64,000 nt of DNA, from positions 18,175,001 to 18,239,000 of the forward strand of contig NC_067290.1 in assembly GCF_020740795.1 (NCBI RefSeq), written 5' to 3'. The position numbers were made by a program, and so were the translations under genes. Below the pieces are notes generated by a model that worked only from the letters and a program-made list of their open reading frames with translations, ran no database searches and was not told the origin of the DNA. Below, piece by piece: positions 1 to 15,200 of the stretch. Each line of letters opens with the position of its first letter. The first letter of the stretch is position 1. The DNA is from Apus apus. Lineage: Eukaryota; Chordata; Aves; Apodiformes; Apodidae.

Positions 1-3000
1 AACAATTAAAACAGTAAAAGTAAATTGTTGTATGCATTAAAACCTGCTGAGCCTGTCAGATGAAAATCGTAGGTTTAAATGTGAAAATTAAAGCTATTGA
101 TTTTAGCTAGTCTGTATGTGGCTACCACAGTCCTAATTTGTTCAAATTTTCTTAGCTAAAAGTTGCTGAGACAAGAGTAAAGATAATCCTAAAACTCATT
201 CCCAAAAAGGCATAAGCCTTCAGCAAGGCGTATATAATAAATATGTTGTCTTGGGAAGATGGCAATGTTTTTTTGGAAGACTTATATTAACTGTCAGTAT
301 CCTGATACTGCACATCTGAATATAAATATTTACCAATGATGGTAACTTATTGTACTTCAAAGAAGGTGAAGAACAAGACATTGACATGAAAGAAAATACT
401 GCATTGGTACAGACTAGATTACAGGGCTTCTCGCTTAATTTACGTGTGTGAATTTATTGTCACTTTATTTTTATCTGTTATAGTAAATCTTGTATTCAGT
501 GAATTATTTTTTAGTATTCCATTAAAATGATAGCACAAAGAGTGCTATATCTGGACAGGTATTAAGGGATAGTGGTGGGTCTGTGCATGAGGGCTTCAGC
601 CACTCAATAAGGGCTGCTGTCAGGAGTGAGGGAGCCAGGGCTTTCAAGTATTATGTGTGCTGACTGGCCAATGTTAAGCAATAGGTCACAGTATTATTTT
701 TTCTTATAGTTTCTTTAGATCTCTTTATAAATCACCCTTTTAGACTGTGGAATGCAATATTTGATGGTTAACTACTTGATCAATAGATAGAGTTTTTTAA
801 ATCTTGCTTTGGGGAATGTAAAGCGCATCTTGTGACAGCCTTAGTTGTTGCTCTTTAGGAAGCAGACTTAAGTTCTATGGCTTACAAACACTGTATCAGT
901 CTAGACTAAAAACCTCTGCCCCTAGCATCATGACTGCAAGTCAGGGGTGCTGGGGAGCCCAGCTGCTACTGCCAGCCTTTGTGGGGCCATGGTGGGCAGC
1001 ATCAGGGGCCTGGCAGAGTCCAGAGCAGTAGTGAGCTGGTGATGTGCCCTGACTTGAGTCTACTAGGGAGGAAGCTCATACAGAGGAGTGATAAACTCTA
1101 GGCTGAAAGACAGATTTGGGGCGTGTTGTTTGACATCCCTTGAGGAGAACAGCAAATCCAGAATTATGGGATGTGTGTGAAGCTGGCTGCTTAGGATCAA
1201 AGCAGTTGTGTATTCATTACTGACACAACCATCAACTACTAAACTGACCCCCTCTGCCATCCCATCTACTGGGCTGAGAGAGGGTGTGTGGCACAGTTCA
1301 GGGCAAAGAACTGTGTTCTGCCCACAGAGTGGGTGTCACAGCAGTTGTTTGTCACACCAAACTGCTTCCCTTGGTGGAAGTAACCTACTGCAGTGAACTG
1401 ATTGTTGAGATGACAGAAATGAGAGGGGGGACAGATGGGGAAAAATGTGAATCTTTCTGTGTGTATGAGCAGCACAGAGTTCAGAGGCAATGCTTGTCTC
1501 GATAGGGGGATTTTAAAAATTAAACATTCAGATCCTAGGGCTGATTCATTTGAACCCTGTGCCACCCCAGAAATTCTTAAGAGGCTGTTCCACTAGATGA
1601 ACTCCTTTGGCATATATGTGCAGTAGATAACACAAAGGAGAATACAAATCACCTGCAGTCACGACACGGCTGAAATACCTTTTTATGCTTGTCAAAATAA
1701 CCAGTTCTCTGAACATGCAATGGGGTAGGCACGTTTGGTAATGGTGTTAGTGAAATGCTATGAAGAAACAATCAGCTTTTACTTTTAAAGCAGTTGTTTA
1801 GTTATTTTTAAACAGTAGCTTCAGAAGACTTTTTTAGCAGTAGCAGTTTGTTTTCAGCTTTTTGAGCTGGATTAGTATATGGGGCAGAGCCATGTGCATC
1901 TGCTGCTGTGTGCCATTTGCAAATAGGTACTGTCCTCCAGTAAGATGCATGTCCCATAGCACTGCAGGACTGCATCTTGCCATATGTCTGGCCCATCATG
2001 TGTGTGAGTGGCTGAGGGAGGAGAGAGGTCCTCACAAGAGGGTTAACTTCTAACTGTTGTAAGGAAGCTGTCAAAAGGGGTGTCACTTCTGGGCTCTGAT
2101 TCAGCAAAGCTCATGAGCATATGTTGAAGTGCTTTGTTGAATCAAGTTCTAGCAGAGAAACTTGTCAAAGGCATTTTACCTCTAACCATACAACTGTCAT
2201 GCTAATCTAAAGTATATTTTTGTAAGAGCAACTCAATTTGAAAGAAGTTTTTATGGTGTATTTCTGTTGTAGACTGCAAATTAAGCCATCTTAATTGTCT
2301 TATTTCTTTTAAATTGACATTATTTTCCTAGAAAATAACAAGAAGCCAGAACCTTTACTAAAAATAACATTAAGCCCTTGTGTCATGTTAAAGCAATAGC
2401 CTATGTCATTAGGATGCTTATAAAGCCTTACCTTGACTCTCCAAAGTAGATTGCCTCATGACATCTGTATCACCTGTAGTATGACCATAGCCTCTGAAGA
2501 ATTTTCTGTTGATGAAGAGACTGTGAGGAAGAGGAGGAGCAATGACTTGCATGGGAGGCCACTCAGTGATAACTAAACTAAAGCCTTTTTCTGCTGAGGC
2601 ATGTTTCCTCTGCTCTAAATTCTTGGTAAAGGTGCAAGTGATGACTGGGACATATCTTCCAAGGCAAAGGGAAAACAGACAGCATTCCAATGAACTGAGT
2701 GGTCTTCTCACTGCATGTACTGCAAGTGACAGCATCCTCCTAAAGCAGTTGTATCTCATTTTCTATTAAATAATGAAATCCACTGCTCTAGGTAGTGATC
2801 TTTGTAGATGATTAGGACAAATAAGTGTGATCACAAATGTACAATACCTTTCATGAACATGCTATAGCAACAAAGTGAGATAGTGAAATTTTATGGTCTT
2901 GGGTATGTAGGAGATATCCTGACTGTGCCTTTTTATATAAATAATTATTTATTCACACCAATTTTATTTTCATCAGTTCTGAAACTCAGTGTGGTTTATG

Positions 3001-5677
3001 TTTAGCATTATCGCAGGAGGAAACTACTCCCTTGGGAACAGAAGCTTAGTGAATTTCATGTAAGCACCACACTAGCATTTTGTTCCTTGTGGAGTCTATA
3101 GCATTCAGCAATTCCAATTCTGCTGGGAGCCATAGAGTGGCACCATTATAGCAAATAATTTGAGCAGTTATGTTCGTAAGTACTGTTACTGGCAATACCA
3201 TGCTGAGCATTTGAGGCAAAGCAGGTGTGATTTTTCTTTATCTCTGGCTTAAGAATAAGAGTGGGTTTTTTCCTATTTATGGAGATGTGACTCTGTCAGG
3301 ACCCAATACATAAATATATCGAAGTGAATGTTGGTTTAAAAAAAAAAAAAAAAATCACCTGCCTGTTTGTAAAGGGAGAGAGAATATGACATATGAAGCT
3401 CCCATCTCTTTCCTGTGTGAAGTAGATCTGTGCACCCAACCCAGGGTGTCAGTGAAGTAGGTGGTGTGGATAATGGCTATGAGGTAGAGTACTGTTAATA
3501 TAAATGAACTTTTAAGGGTTTTGTGAAGGTGAGTGTTCACACTGAGGAAATGTGAACAGTTAGAAACTAGTTTTTTCCCAAATGGCTTGCTGGAGCCTAG
3601 AAAAATATGTTCACCACACTACAATTGGGATATTAGAGGAAATGTATGGACTCTTCTCCATGTAAACCTCAGGCTATTCTTTAGGAAGCAGGCAGCAATT
3701 AAGATTAAATACTTTTTGAGATGCATCCAGTATAAAAATATATTTTCTAACAAATTGATTCTGACATGCATTTTTTTTTTCCCCTGTAATTTTTACTCAC
3801 CTGTGGAGATTGAGTTTTTTGAGGGATCAGATTTTATTATTCAGAGCGCTGGAAATTCTTGCCTAGAATTGTGGCTGTTTCTAGTATTGAAGTTGAGAAG
3901 CAACAAAAGGTGCTCTTAGTCCTAAGCCACCTTCCTGTCCAGAAAATTACTTGGTTGGTTATTTAGTTCCCAGCAGGTACCCCACAAGTTTAACCCCTTT
4001 TCTCTTCTCTCCACAATAAAATTCACTGCAACTCTGTGCTCTGTGACTGTCTCCTTCATGTGCATCCCTCTGACCAGGATCAAGTGGACTGTAGGAATAT
4101 TTAAGTGTGTTGGTTTGGTTGCTGAGGCTAACTTCCTTAATCTCTTATGCAAGAGTAATTCACATAATTGATCTGTGCTTGGGGGAAATGATGTATACCT
4201 TCTTGGTGCAACGCATTAAGATGTTCAGTAGTTATGTACCTTGAGTCTCATTATTCATAGTGGGGGCTAGTACAGAGTGGTCCTCTATGTATAGTCCTTC
4301 TTGCTTTGCAGTGACCATCTCCTGTAGACAAACCTTGAACTAATTCACCCCTAGTCTACTGCAAAGACTCTTAATGCAACATAGTGCTTTAAAATGTGAA
4401 GTTGAAATATAGTAATACAATAATAATGTCTTGTAACTGCATTATCTGCACTTAATACATGTTTACAGACTTCAGTCAGGATTGAAGATCCTGTTATTTT
4501 TAGGTATTGCAGAAACTCAGTTTTGATTCTTTTCCCCTTATATTGAAAATAGAAAATCCGGATTTGTTACAGAATATTAATACATAGCTTTTCCTACAGT
4601 TTTAAGTACATACAGCATTTGCTATATATGCAAATAGCCTTTTTCAGAAAAGTAAAATTTCATACAAATAGGTAATTAGCAATTCAGCTTCTGCTGTGTA
4701 ACAGGCATTAAGACATTAAAGTGATAAAAAGATTATGATTTTTTTTTAAAGAGCAACATAGACAAGGAGTTTGGTTGTATATTATGAAGCAGTGCAATGA
4801 AGAAACAGCAAGTCCTAAACATATAGTCCTGTTCATAGGGAGAAAAGGGGAATAGTAAAAATGTTGCTGTGCAGCTGTCTTCCCCAGTACCACACCTCTT
4901 TCTCCCACTGTACTTTGCTTAAATCTGAAGGCTGAAGTGTGAGCTGCTCTTAAACTGGAATATTAATCAGGAGAATTATACACACAGCTGTTTTACTGTG
5001 TTACTCCTTGACACTTGGGCTGAGTGCTGTGTTATATTTCATTGTCTTTGGAACCTCTTTTTTTGGTCATCTCGATATACTCTGGAGAAGCTCCCTTCAT
5101 GTTTCCTTCCTTTTGTGGAGTGAATATATTGGGGCTCATCTTGCTGGAAAAGTAAGACCACTGCATTGAGTTGAATTGAGGGTTCTGGTGAAAACCTTAC
5201 TTAATTGTAGTTTTGGGCATGATTTCAAACAAAATATAAATCAGTCCAGATATGTTTGAACTAAAGCCCAAATAAATCTGCCTGAAAGATTTGCAAGCTT
5301 CAGAAAACACCGTCCAAGTTTTACGTATTACACTAAAATCCAAACTTGCTGGGATTTGGTCACCTGTACAGAAACTTTGTATGGCTCCAGTGAGACATCT
5401 CTTTCAAACATTTCATTTAAACTCTGTGCCATGAGAAAACTTGAAATCCCCTTATTTTCAGCTGTGCAGGAAAAAAAAAAATCTGACCATTTTGTTTAGA
5501 ATTGTATGTGCACTTATAGGAGAGATCTTCATGGGAACAAAGTTCATTTTACCACATGGCTGGGGGAAGAAAGTATTTGTGAAGTATTCCAGTCCCAATG
5601 TCACATGTTGCAGTAGATAACTACAGTACTGCCAAGAGAGAAAATACAATACAACTTGGTGTAGAGCAAGCTAGCAT
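1..5677. other. Intergenic, no gene recognised
   Basis: AT-rich sequence with an A17 run at 3338-3354 and a slightly GC-richer patch at 900-1060. The open frames are short, overlap on both strands and resemble no protein I know. The longest (3533-3919, 128 codons) is AT-driven and does not begin with ATG. Confidence 0.7.
3338..3354. repeat. Poly-A run (A17)
   Basis: A simple homopolymer. It is not preceded by a recognisable retroposed gene or repeat. Confidence 0.9.
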
Positions 5678-5750
5678 TTCACAGAATCACCAAGGCTGGA
5701 AAAGACCTTTAAGATCATCAAGTCCAGCCTATGACCTGACACCACCGCAA
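5678..5750 (-). mobile_element. CR1 LINE 3'-end fragment (minus orientation)
   Basis: The plus-strand sequence cacagaatcaccaaggctgg, followed by aaaagacctttaagatcatc and then aagtccagcc, matches the reverse complement of the conserved CR1 3' end as found in birds and other sauropsids. The element's 3' terminus is therefore at the left. Only about 70 bp remain and no coding part is left. It is one of the main reasons to call the host avian. Confidence 0.85.
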
Positions 5751-6227
5751 ATGATGAAGAGCAGTGTTTCTTCTGGAGGAATGCTGGTGGTATGTGAGTT
5801 ATCCACAGGAGTAATAAGTCAAGAAATAAAATTGATATTTGCATGAAGTTCTGTGGTTGTGCAGGGCTTCTACAGAGAATAGAGAAGATGTAGAATGTTC
5901 CTAAAGCAAATGTTCCTGTGGGCTTTGCTGGCTCTGCGATTTCACCTAGCCTCTCTGAGCATCTTGGGTTGATAACATGTTAGAGCCCTGTTAGTCCTCT
6001 GAAGTACTGCCAGATGTGTTATGGCAGAGGCATGTGTCCTATTCATGGTGGTTTAAGTTCCTTATTTTATAGTTAACTTAGACGTGTCTGCATTGACGTT
6101 CAGATGGTCTCACTGGCTTAATTTACGCTTGTTTAATGCAGGTACGTAATTCCAGTCCTGATTTTCCACCTTACTCTGGTAGCTTGCTAAGTGCTGTAGT
6201 TAGAAGGGCTGACAACTGAGACACTCA

Positions 6228-6248
6228 CTCACCAGTTGAACTGGTGAG
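6228..6248. repeat. 21-bp palindrome, 10-bp arms
   Basis: The arms ctcaccagtt and aactggtgag flank a single central G. No larger element surrounds it. It may be a dimeric protein-binding site or chance. Confidence 0.75.
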
Positions 6249-9200
6249 AAATTTTGGTGCCGAGGCTCCTAGAGCATTGCTTGTCTCAAAATAAAGCAAC
6301 ATACAGTATTGTATGAGCACAACATTGTTCAAGAATGGTCATGTAAGGTCCTTTGGGGATAAAGAGCTCAGTAATGAGACCTAGCCTATTTCACAGCAGG
6401 TGTTTTTTTTTAGTGTGTTCCTTTGCTGATTTTTAAAGAAATTGCTTTACTTGGTTGAGTCATTGGGTAGCTAACATACCATTCATTCAGCAGAATTACT
6501 GCTAGTAAATTCCTGGTAAAAGCAGCAGCATTTGGCAGCAGCTCCTGGTCACTTGTCCAATATGGTATTTAATCTATTAGAAACAAATGATGTGAAGTCT
6601 GAAATGGTATGGAGGGTTCCCCTCCCTTGGTAATACATGGCCTTGAACTGGTCAAAAGCAATTTGCTCAGCTGTTTTACAAGAAAAGCTAAAATACAGAA
6701 AGACATTGTCAAACACTCTGTTTTCAGCTAGTTAATTATTCTTCTTTTTAGCTCATGTTGGAAAAATAATTATTTTACAAACAGTAATTTTATTTTTTCC
6801 AATTCAAAGGAAACTTTAAATTTGCCGATACTGGTTTGTTCTTCAAACTACGCAGCACATTAGAACTGAGCTTTTGTTTTTAAATATTTTTGCAGTTGGG
6901 AGTTCAGGGAAAAAAGCCTTTGTTTGCTTAATGAAGTTGTCTTTATGGATCCATATAACATCAGTGCCTTAATTACTACAAATGGATAACAAAAGCTTCC
7001 CTATATATGAGAATAAGAGAGACACAGTGTGACGGTCATTAGGAACAATTGGATTTTCTCTTGATAAGTTGCTAAAAAATGTAAATACTACAAATAACTG
7101 CCTGAGGACATGTTGGATAACTATGCCAGGAACCATGCAGCAAAACTCATTTTTACAGAAATTGCTTGCTCTGTTGGAGTTGGATACAGAAGGAGCTGAA
7201 TGCATGTTATGCATAACTTGAAATGTTTTTTACATTCTTTGTGAATGTTTTGCATTAAGGTGTCTGGTGTTTAGTTTTCTTGTATTAGTGAAAAGAGCTG
7301 AATATTGGCAAAGGAGCAGTTAGGATCCAGTTTTTCCTAGTAAGAAACAACTTCTTGGCTTTAGGCAAGTAAACCAGCCCTGTGTGCCATGGGGTATAGT
7401 GAGTCATCTTATTCTTGCTAAGCGAACAGCTTGTAAAAAGTCTCTTGTGATCAACAAAGAAAACGAAGGTTGGCTTTTGCATTTCAGAAGCTCCTTAAGA
7501 GACAAAGCATCCCCCTCACTGGCTGGATGCCTATGTCACCAGTCAAGATACCAGCTCTTCAAATGAATTAGCAAAGGCTGAACAGCTGCGGAACATCATG
7601 GCAAGTGTCATTTAGCAAACTTGACCCTCTGATTAGGGATTTACTCTAAGTGAATCAAGAGTAGGATTTGCTGTTGGAATCTAGTGGATCTAATAGTGTT
7701 CCTGTCTTTCTAGATCTGTATGGGTGCTGTGAAGACCTATTCTTGCTCTCACATCGCTCTTTTTATGCCTTCCAAGATATGGCTTCAGCATGCCCAGACT
7801 TTTGAGAACTTTGGAGCTGTAGAAGAAACGGGCAAAACCAACACAGGGCTGCTAAATCACTATGCTATTGCTGGATTCCCTATTAATGTACTTTAACCTA
7901 GTCAGAGTTGCTGTTCACCAAAAAAAGGGTGCTGTCAGAAATGCACAGGAGAGAAAGCGAACAAGAGAGCAGATTGATTGTTGGTTAAAGGCCTGGATGT
8001 ATTTTGGGGTGTCTTTGCTCTGATGTACCAGGGGGTGCTACTGGGAGTGCTCAGCAATCTGATCCTGATGTCCAAAGGGGCAGACTGGCTGCTTCAGTCT
8101 TGTGTTACTCACTGTAGATGTCATTTTATATTGTTGTACTGGCACTGGAATAGCTTCATGCCTTGTTTTTAATGTTTATCTACCATCCTTATGGTCTGGA
8201 ATGCCTTTTCTCATTTGTCCAATAAGATGAGCAGGCCTTCTGAGGACTTTGGTGAATGCAAAGGCTGCTCTGGGAATGGTTGTGCTTAGTTCTGTCCTTG
8301 CATTGCATTGTGAGTCTTCATTTTGTAGAAAGCTGCCATGCCATAAATTGAGAAAAAGGCAACACAAGATAAATTAGCTGTACCATCCTTTATGTGGAAG
8401 ATTTTATGATGTATTCTTCCCTGTATGAGACTCCCATCATACCTAACTCTTAAAATGAAGACTGGTGAATAATGGCTTAGGCAAGCAATAAATACATAAT
8501 GCAATGCCACCTTTGAACCTTGTAGCCTGTGTGTAGGTCAAAGATTATATGGGTTGTAATAATGATTTATGCTTTCAGTCTCTTGATATTTTTCAGACCA
8601 TCTTTGTTTGTCTGTTTGTATGACTTTAATTATTTAATTATTCTATTTATTTTTAGGAGACCACTATGATCCTTCTGATACTACTACCAAGTCCTTTCTT
8701 TTTCTGAATATGAAATAACTCAAACTTGGTGTTCAGTAAGGCAAGTGTATTCAGAAAAATGTAAAATGTCTATGCAGCATCTATATTCAAGATGCACAAT
8801 TTGTGAGAGAACGTCATTTATTATAAGCAACAGGCTTAGGAATTGTCTGTCTTTTTAGCAAATAATGTAAACTTCCTAATTGCTCCAGAATGATAGTTAT
8901 ACAAAGAAATCTTGACAGCTTCTGTAATAATTAATCTCACACTGGTTGATTTGCAAATTTAGATTTAACTGATGAATGAGGACTGTATCTCGGAGCTTCC
9001 AAGCTTAATGTTATTTGATGTTAAAAGTGCATCAATCAACCCTTAAGTATAACTTGACAAAATAATTTGATAGCAGCAGATGTTTGTTTTCATGTCTCTG
9101 GCTTATGCTGATTCTTCGCTGTACCTGAGGTATAAGCTTACCTAGTTCATGGCTTGATGAAAACAAATATTGCCATTTAGTTCCACTCTTTCCTGTTCTT

Positions 9201-12200
9201 GCTGTTTGTCTTTCAAGAACTTTGCAAATAAGAAACTTGTACCCAGTACCTCAGGGTACTGGTTTTTATACAATACTCTGTTCTTACTCTCACCCTTTCA
9301 GGCTAAAACTGCCAGATTTAGTGAGGAATGTGTTCCATTTGCTGCTGCAAAGCAGCTCCACAGCCTTTGTTCAAACAATGGGCTGACTTTGCCTTCTTGA
9401 TGGTTGCCTTTACTCTGCAATTTGAACTTAACAGTTCTGTGGGTGCTCTTTCCTTGCCTTCTGTTATGTGGGACCGCTCAGCGTGCAGCTTTTATTCTGT
9501 GCCTTGCACTGATACCCAGCGGGCTAGTTTTGTGCTCATTGTTCTTGAGTCCTAAGGGTGCCTCAAGTTGTCTCTTGGGAGAAGATTGCTTTATGGTATA
9601 TATGCTCAAAGTGATGCAGCAGCCAAGAAAAACAATGCATTTCTTCACTGGTGTTCTCTTGGAGGTTTGTCGCTTCAGAGGTGAAGGGCAAATATGATCC
9701 TTTCCTTTCTTTAGTTTGTGCCTGTCAAGTTTCCACAGAGGTGCATTTACTGTGTGCAGTAGAGATGTGTTACTGGAAACCTCAGACTTTATCTCATTAG
9801 ACTTTCCTTTGTTATTTGATAATTTGTAGGATGAATGAGGATGCCTCTGGCTGTGGAAGGAGGGAGAAGTACATGCAGCCTGAATGCACCGAGGGGCTGG
9901 GAGGCACAGAGGAGGGTGAGACTGCCTCCCTGGTGCTGCTGTTCTGGGGCAGTGTTGGTACAGCGTAACTTCAGTACCAAGTCAGGTTTTTAAGTTGCTG
10001 CATCGAAAACACATTACCAAAATATTTCAAAGCCATGCTGCTGTCTGTTAGCACTGATATTTTAATCTATTAGCTATATTAATGTAACTTTTGTTTCAGT
10101 TCTAGTGATCTGTATAGTCAATGAAATCTCTGGGAGCTCAAGCATGGCCCATTGGAAGAAACCTCAGAACAGCAACAGTAAGTGGTACTGAATATATATA
10201 CAGTTAACAATTAAGTGTAATTGCAAGGAATAGTGTTTGGAATAGATGACTATACTCCAGCCCCAGGGCATTGTGGCAGATGGAACATAAAGTTTAATAA
10301 ACTATAGGTCCCTGTTGCCAATATTGCTATATATAAAGGTAATAATAACAGTGAGAATGAAAACATCCATCAAAAGCTGACAAATCTGACACAGATTATA
10401 CATATGCACCCACATATAACAAAGATGCTACTTAAATCTGATGGAAATGCTAATAAAAATTCTTTAGTGGTCTTAATGAAACATCATTTTGTGCTTATTA
10501 CTCCTTTCATGTGAGATTTTTTGAGAGGCAATCATTTGAGTGATGCTGGAAAAGGTGCTTGTAATTACAGTAGTAAATAGCAATATGTTGCCTGATAAAT
10601 CATAGGTACAATTGCACTGTTCAGAGAGGAGCTTGTCTCTAAAACTTTAAACACAGTGAATATACACTTATTTTTAGCATAGTGGCTGTGTCTGTTGTCT
10701 TGTGTGTTCCACCAAGAAACCCACCTAGACAAATGACTCTTGTTTCAGTTTGTGGGTGGCCTAGGTGCAGATGCATGCTTTTTAAAGAACTGGGAAAAGA
10801 ACACGTGTATGATTATAAAGAATTTGTGTGTGGACAGTTTCACTTAAAAAAAGTCTCAAAACAAGTATCAAGGAGAACATTCCTTTGAGTTGACCTGCCT
10901 ATTGCTGCTGTTATTCCCCCGAGTACCTCATTCAGGGGGCTGACTTCTTTATTGTAGCTGGCCGCTTTGTCCACAGGATACAGCTTTGATTTATTATTTG
11001 GGCAGGTGTGACAGCTTTGGCAGGAGCCTGATGGGCCATGTCATTCTTATTCCTCCTCCAGAATACCTATTCACATTAATTGTTCCAAGATACTGGTGAA
11101 AACAAGTATGGGCATGAGGATGTAGGGGGAACTGTACTTAATTTTTATGGCAAGACCCAGTCAGTGCCAGTGTCCTAGCTAAGAACAGCAAGCTGCATGT
11201 TATATATGAATTTAAAATGTGAGTATCAGTTAAAAATAAAATCGATAGTTGGGTTGTGTGTGTAGCCATTTTCTGACTGTCTTCAATGTAAGTGAAGAAC
11301 AAATACAGCCTCAGAGTTCAGCTTCCAGATTAATGTTTCTGCCTTAAATTTCAAAACTTGAAATATAAACACTGTGAAGTGCTCATGTGTTGTGTGCCCT
11401 CCCCAAGACTTGAAGCAGAGGCATGGAAGATCCCAGCCTCTCAGGTCTGTGCTGTGCTGCCAGCTTTTCACAGTGTAGTCTTATTTTCAGTGGTTGGGAT
11501 CTGTGTGCCAGACATAGCTGCTGGCTCTGAGACTGTGCAGGAAGTGAGGATTGAACCCCAGTGGGCAAAAAACTCAGACCCCACTGCAAATCATGTTAGC
11601 CCTGTTTTGTTGTTTGGGTTAAGTAATTTCTCTCATGTCATCAAACATGCTGGTCATAGTCTGCATGCTTGGGGACTTCCTCTCTTGTGATCTGTCAGTT
11701 AAGAGCAAAGCAAGCACAGGCTTTTCCAGAGCAATTTTAGACACCTATCTTCCTGTTGCTAGTAGTGGGAGATACAAGGAGACTGGGTACTCATATGCCT
11801 GTGACCTATCAAAACTAGTTGAGACATTTGGTTTGGTTTAGTTGGGCTTTTATTGGAACCTGTTGCAGAAAAACTGCACTTAATTTTCAAACATCCTCTT
11901 TGCACTCAACTGCAAATGTTGACATTTCTGAAAACCTGTTGCAGGTCCTTAAATTCGGCATTTGTTAATAACACAAGTAAAAGGAAACTTAGCCATTAGG
12001 CCTGCTTAATACTATCTTAGAGACTGGGTTTGTTCCTTTGAAAATGTATGCTAATGCATAAACTGTTCAGTAAATTTCTGCTTTTATTTTGTATAAAATG
12101 TGTGGCTCTTGGAGCATTTAGTTTTTGACCTTCCACTTTAATACCTTGCAGACTATTAATGTTGTACATCCCTTTGGGGAGATTTAGGCAGGGAGACAGA

Positions 12201-15200
12201 CCCTCTGAGCCTCTGGATTACAACTGTTCATTCAGACTTCTTAGGTTCCTTCTCTGGGAGCGTTCAGAAGCCAAGGCCTGTCTTGGAGTCTTTCCTTGTG
12301 CTCACTGAGCATTAGGAACTATGTAGAAATGCTGATTAATTGTTATTATTGTCATAAAACTTATGAGAGCACCTGAACCACACAAAGGTGCTTCCCAATT
12401 TGGGAAGGTGATATATAGGCCACAGCAGAGATCACAGTTTTTGAAGTTAATATTATTTGTGTTCTTTGTATATATTATTTCATATATTTGTAGCCAATGA
12501 CCAATAAAAACAGTGCTGAATTTTGCTGTTTTTTTTCCCAAGTGTGTGATATATTCACAGTTTCCAAAGAGGAGGGGTGTGTTCTTGTATTGCTCTGCTG
12601 CAAGAGCTAATATATTAAACATTTTCCCAAAGGATATCTGTGGTCTTTAATTAACTTTTTTTCCCATAGGCCTATAATACAGCATTTATACAATATATTT
12701 GGTCAGTACCCTGCTCTTCTACTCTTGTGTAGGACTTATTGGCTCTCATTTCCTGGGGGAGCATTATGAGTGCAGACAGGAAGAATGCATCAAATGAAAA
12801 GTTAATTGTGTTTAAGCTGTGGGTGAGAAGGAAATGGGATTGAAGCTTCCATTCTCTTGTGCCCCTATAATAAGAAAAGCTAAATGTACAGTTTCCTAGG
12901 CTACTAACACAGAAAAGTAGGGGGAAAAATTAACTCAGTCACAGAAAGGACAAAATATAAAATATGCAAGCAGCCACAGGAAACTTTAGTTTGAAAATGG
13001 TTACAGGAGGATGGAGGTAAGAACATGCCAATGTTGATGGTAATTCCTTCCTAAAGAAGGATGAACTCCTCTCTGCTTCCTGAAGGCTGCTGTTATTTGT
13101 CCTATTATCCAGATTCCATTGTCATTAAAAGAAAGGATGAGGGATGGAATAGTGGAACTTGGCCCTTTACAGGTTCATCATAAATCATTATAGGGTATTA
13201 GATGTCAGGCTGTGGGCAGCCTCATGTCAAAGCCTTGGTTGGCATGGCTGGTTCTTGGGGGATGCCAAATGGGGCACATCTGAGCCTAGATTGTGAGCTG
13301 CTTTCTGCAGTTCTGAATGCTCCAGGCTCAGCTACATGGCTTACTTATGCAAAATCTGTTTTGTGCAAGGACATGAGTTCCCAAGTGGGTGATAACATGA
13401 GAAAGAGCAGCTGCTTCAGAGCAGGATTTCCAATATCCTTCTCATTTGAGTGTCCCTATAGCTTATAGGACATTTTCATTGGAAAAGCTCCAACTGTCAG
13501 CAGCAATTTACCCAGCTAGGGTCTGTTATCTTCTACCCTAATGTGGTTAATGGGGCTTTGTGAAAGTGGGTCTTTGGATGTCTGATCTGTGGAAAGGTAT
13601 TTTCCCCTTGGTTTTGGTGACATAGCTTTAGACTTGCAGTTTTGAGTTGAAGATTTTGTATTAACTAAAATATTGTGAAAATTGCTGAATGAACACAGTG
13701 CATGGCTTCTAATTTAGTTCTGTGCCTTCCACCCAAACACTTGATGTCTTACCTAGTAGTGGAATTTCAGGACGGTGCTAATCCAGGTTTCTTTGATACT
13801 TGACCATAATTTACTCATAAATTCATAAAACAGATTATGGCTTGAGAGTGAGGCTTGCAACTTCAGTGAAAATGGATTGTCTGCCTAGAGTTTATAATAG
13901 ATTGCCTGGTCATTTTGTGCTTGAATGGTAGAGATCAGCTCCAGAGACACAGCTTCATTAACTTGTAGTAAATGGAGAAAGGAGTGTAGGAGAAGGTGGG
14001 GGTAGGGAGGATGGACTAAAATGCTACTGTGATGATTCCCTTGAAATTTGATTTGAATATTGCCACAGTCTGTAGAGTGCACAGACTAGCATCGCTGAGT
14101 AAGAGGAGCTTAAGACACTTCCCAGTAATGAGCATTTGTGTTCTTGTAAATCAAAATTATTAATTGGTATGCTGGGATCAAATGTGCCAACTGCACATGG
14201 CAAGCTGCATCACCATTGTGACTTTATTACTTGGATGCTGGTATCCTCTAGAGATCTTAATTGAGGCTTCATTGCACTGTTCATACACTTAATTAAAAAA
14301 ATTGGTCCCTATCCCATGAGTTAGCCTACTGTCCAGATTCTGCAAATACCTGGATATTCTTACCTTTATTAATGAGGGTGATTTTGCTGAAAACTAGTGA
14401 GATTGTCCTGAAGTAAAATTGCAGCAGTGATGAACCAAGCAGATCGAGGACTGCTTGTCCGTGCCACAGTGTTGTTGCTGTAAGGCCCATACTGAGGCTG
14501 CTGCTATTTAAGCAAGGCAGATTAGTAATAAATGAGTTCAGTTGTTTAGTTGTGCCTTCTCACAGCAGAATCCGAGAAGCTAGGTCCTGTATTCCCTTCA
14601 TATCTAGGTATACCAATCACCGACTGACACTTGGTGTAACAGTGAGAGTTGTCCAGGAATTTTGATTGGCAATCTAGCTAAATAAAAAGTTTTCTGACAG
14701 TAGCCTGGTGGAAGGGGTCTTAAAAAAAAAAAAAGGGCTGGGGAGAAAGGGAATTTTTAACTTTTTAATATACAGGAATTCCCACATGCATCAGCCTGCT
14801 TTTTTAAAGAATGTGTAGATGAAATACTAAAATGTGTTTAAAGCTCCTCTCTCCTCTAGGACAATGGTTCTATTAACAATGCAGGCACACAGATGCTGCT
14901 CTGCCTGACTTCTAACTGTTATGTCTGTAATATCAAAACAAGATGATTGGATTGGGGCACCCAGGCTGTTTGTACAAGCACAAATTTAAATTATTTTAGA
15001 AATGGTATTTTTCATTGAGATGGACAAAGTTAGTAGCTTTCTTGGGTATTTTTTACACGATAAGCTTTTCCCTGAAGCTTTTTGACAATTTCTTTGCATA
15101 TTGTTTTTCTCCATAGGCTAAACAAGAATATAAAATTGCTGCTACACTTCTAATCTTGGTGACATTAGAAAAAAATAATCAGATACTAGACATCAGAAAC

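Noticed and set aside
3338..3354. A17 run as the tail of a processed pseudogene or SINE
   Set aside because: Upstream sequence shows no gene or SINE similarity and no target-site duplication that I can see.
3533..3919. A 128-codon plus-strand frame rich in F, I and L
   Set aside because: It does not begin with ATG, its bias follows the AT-rich base composition, and there is no known motif.
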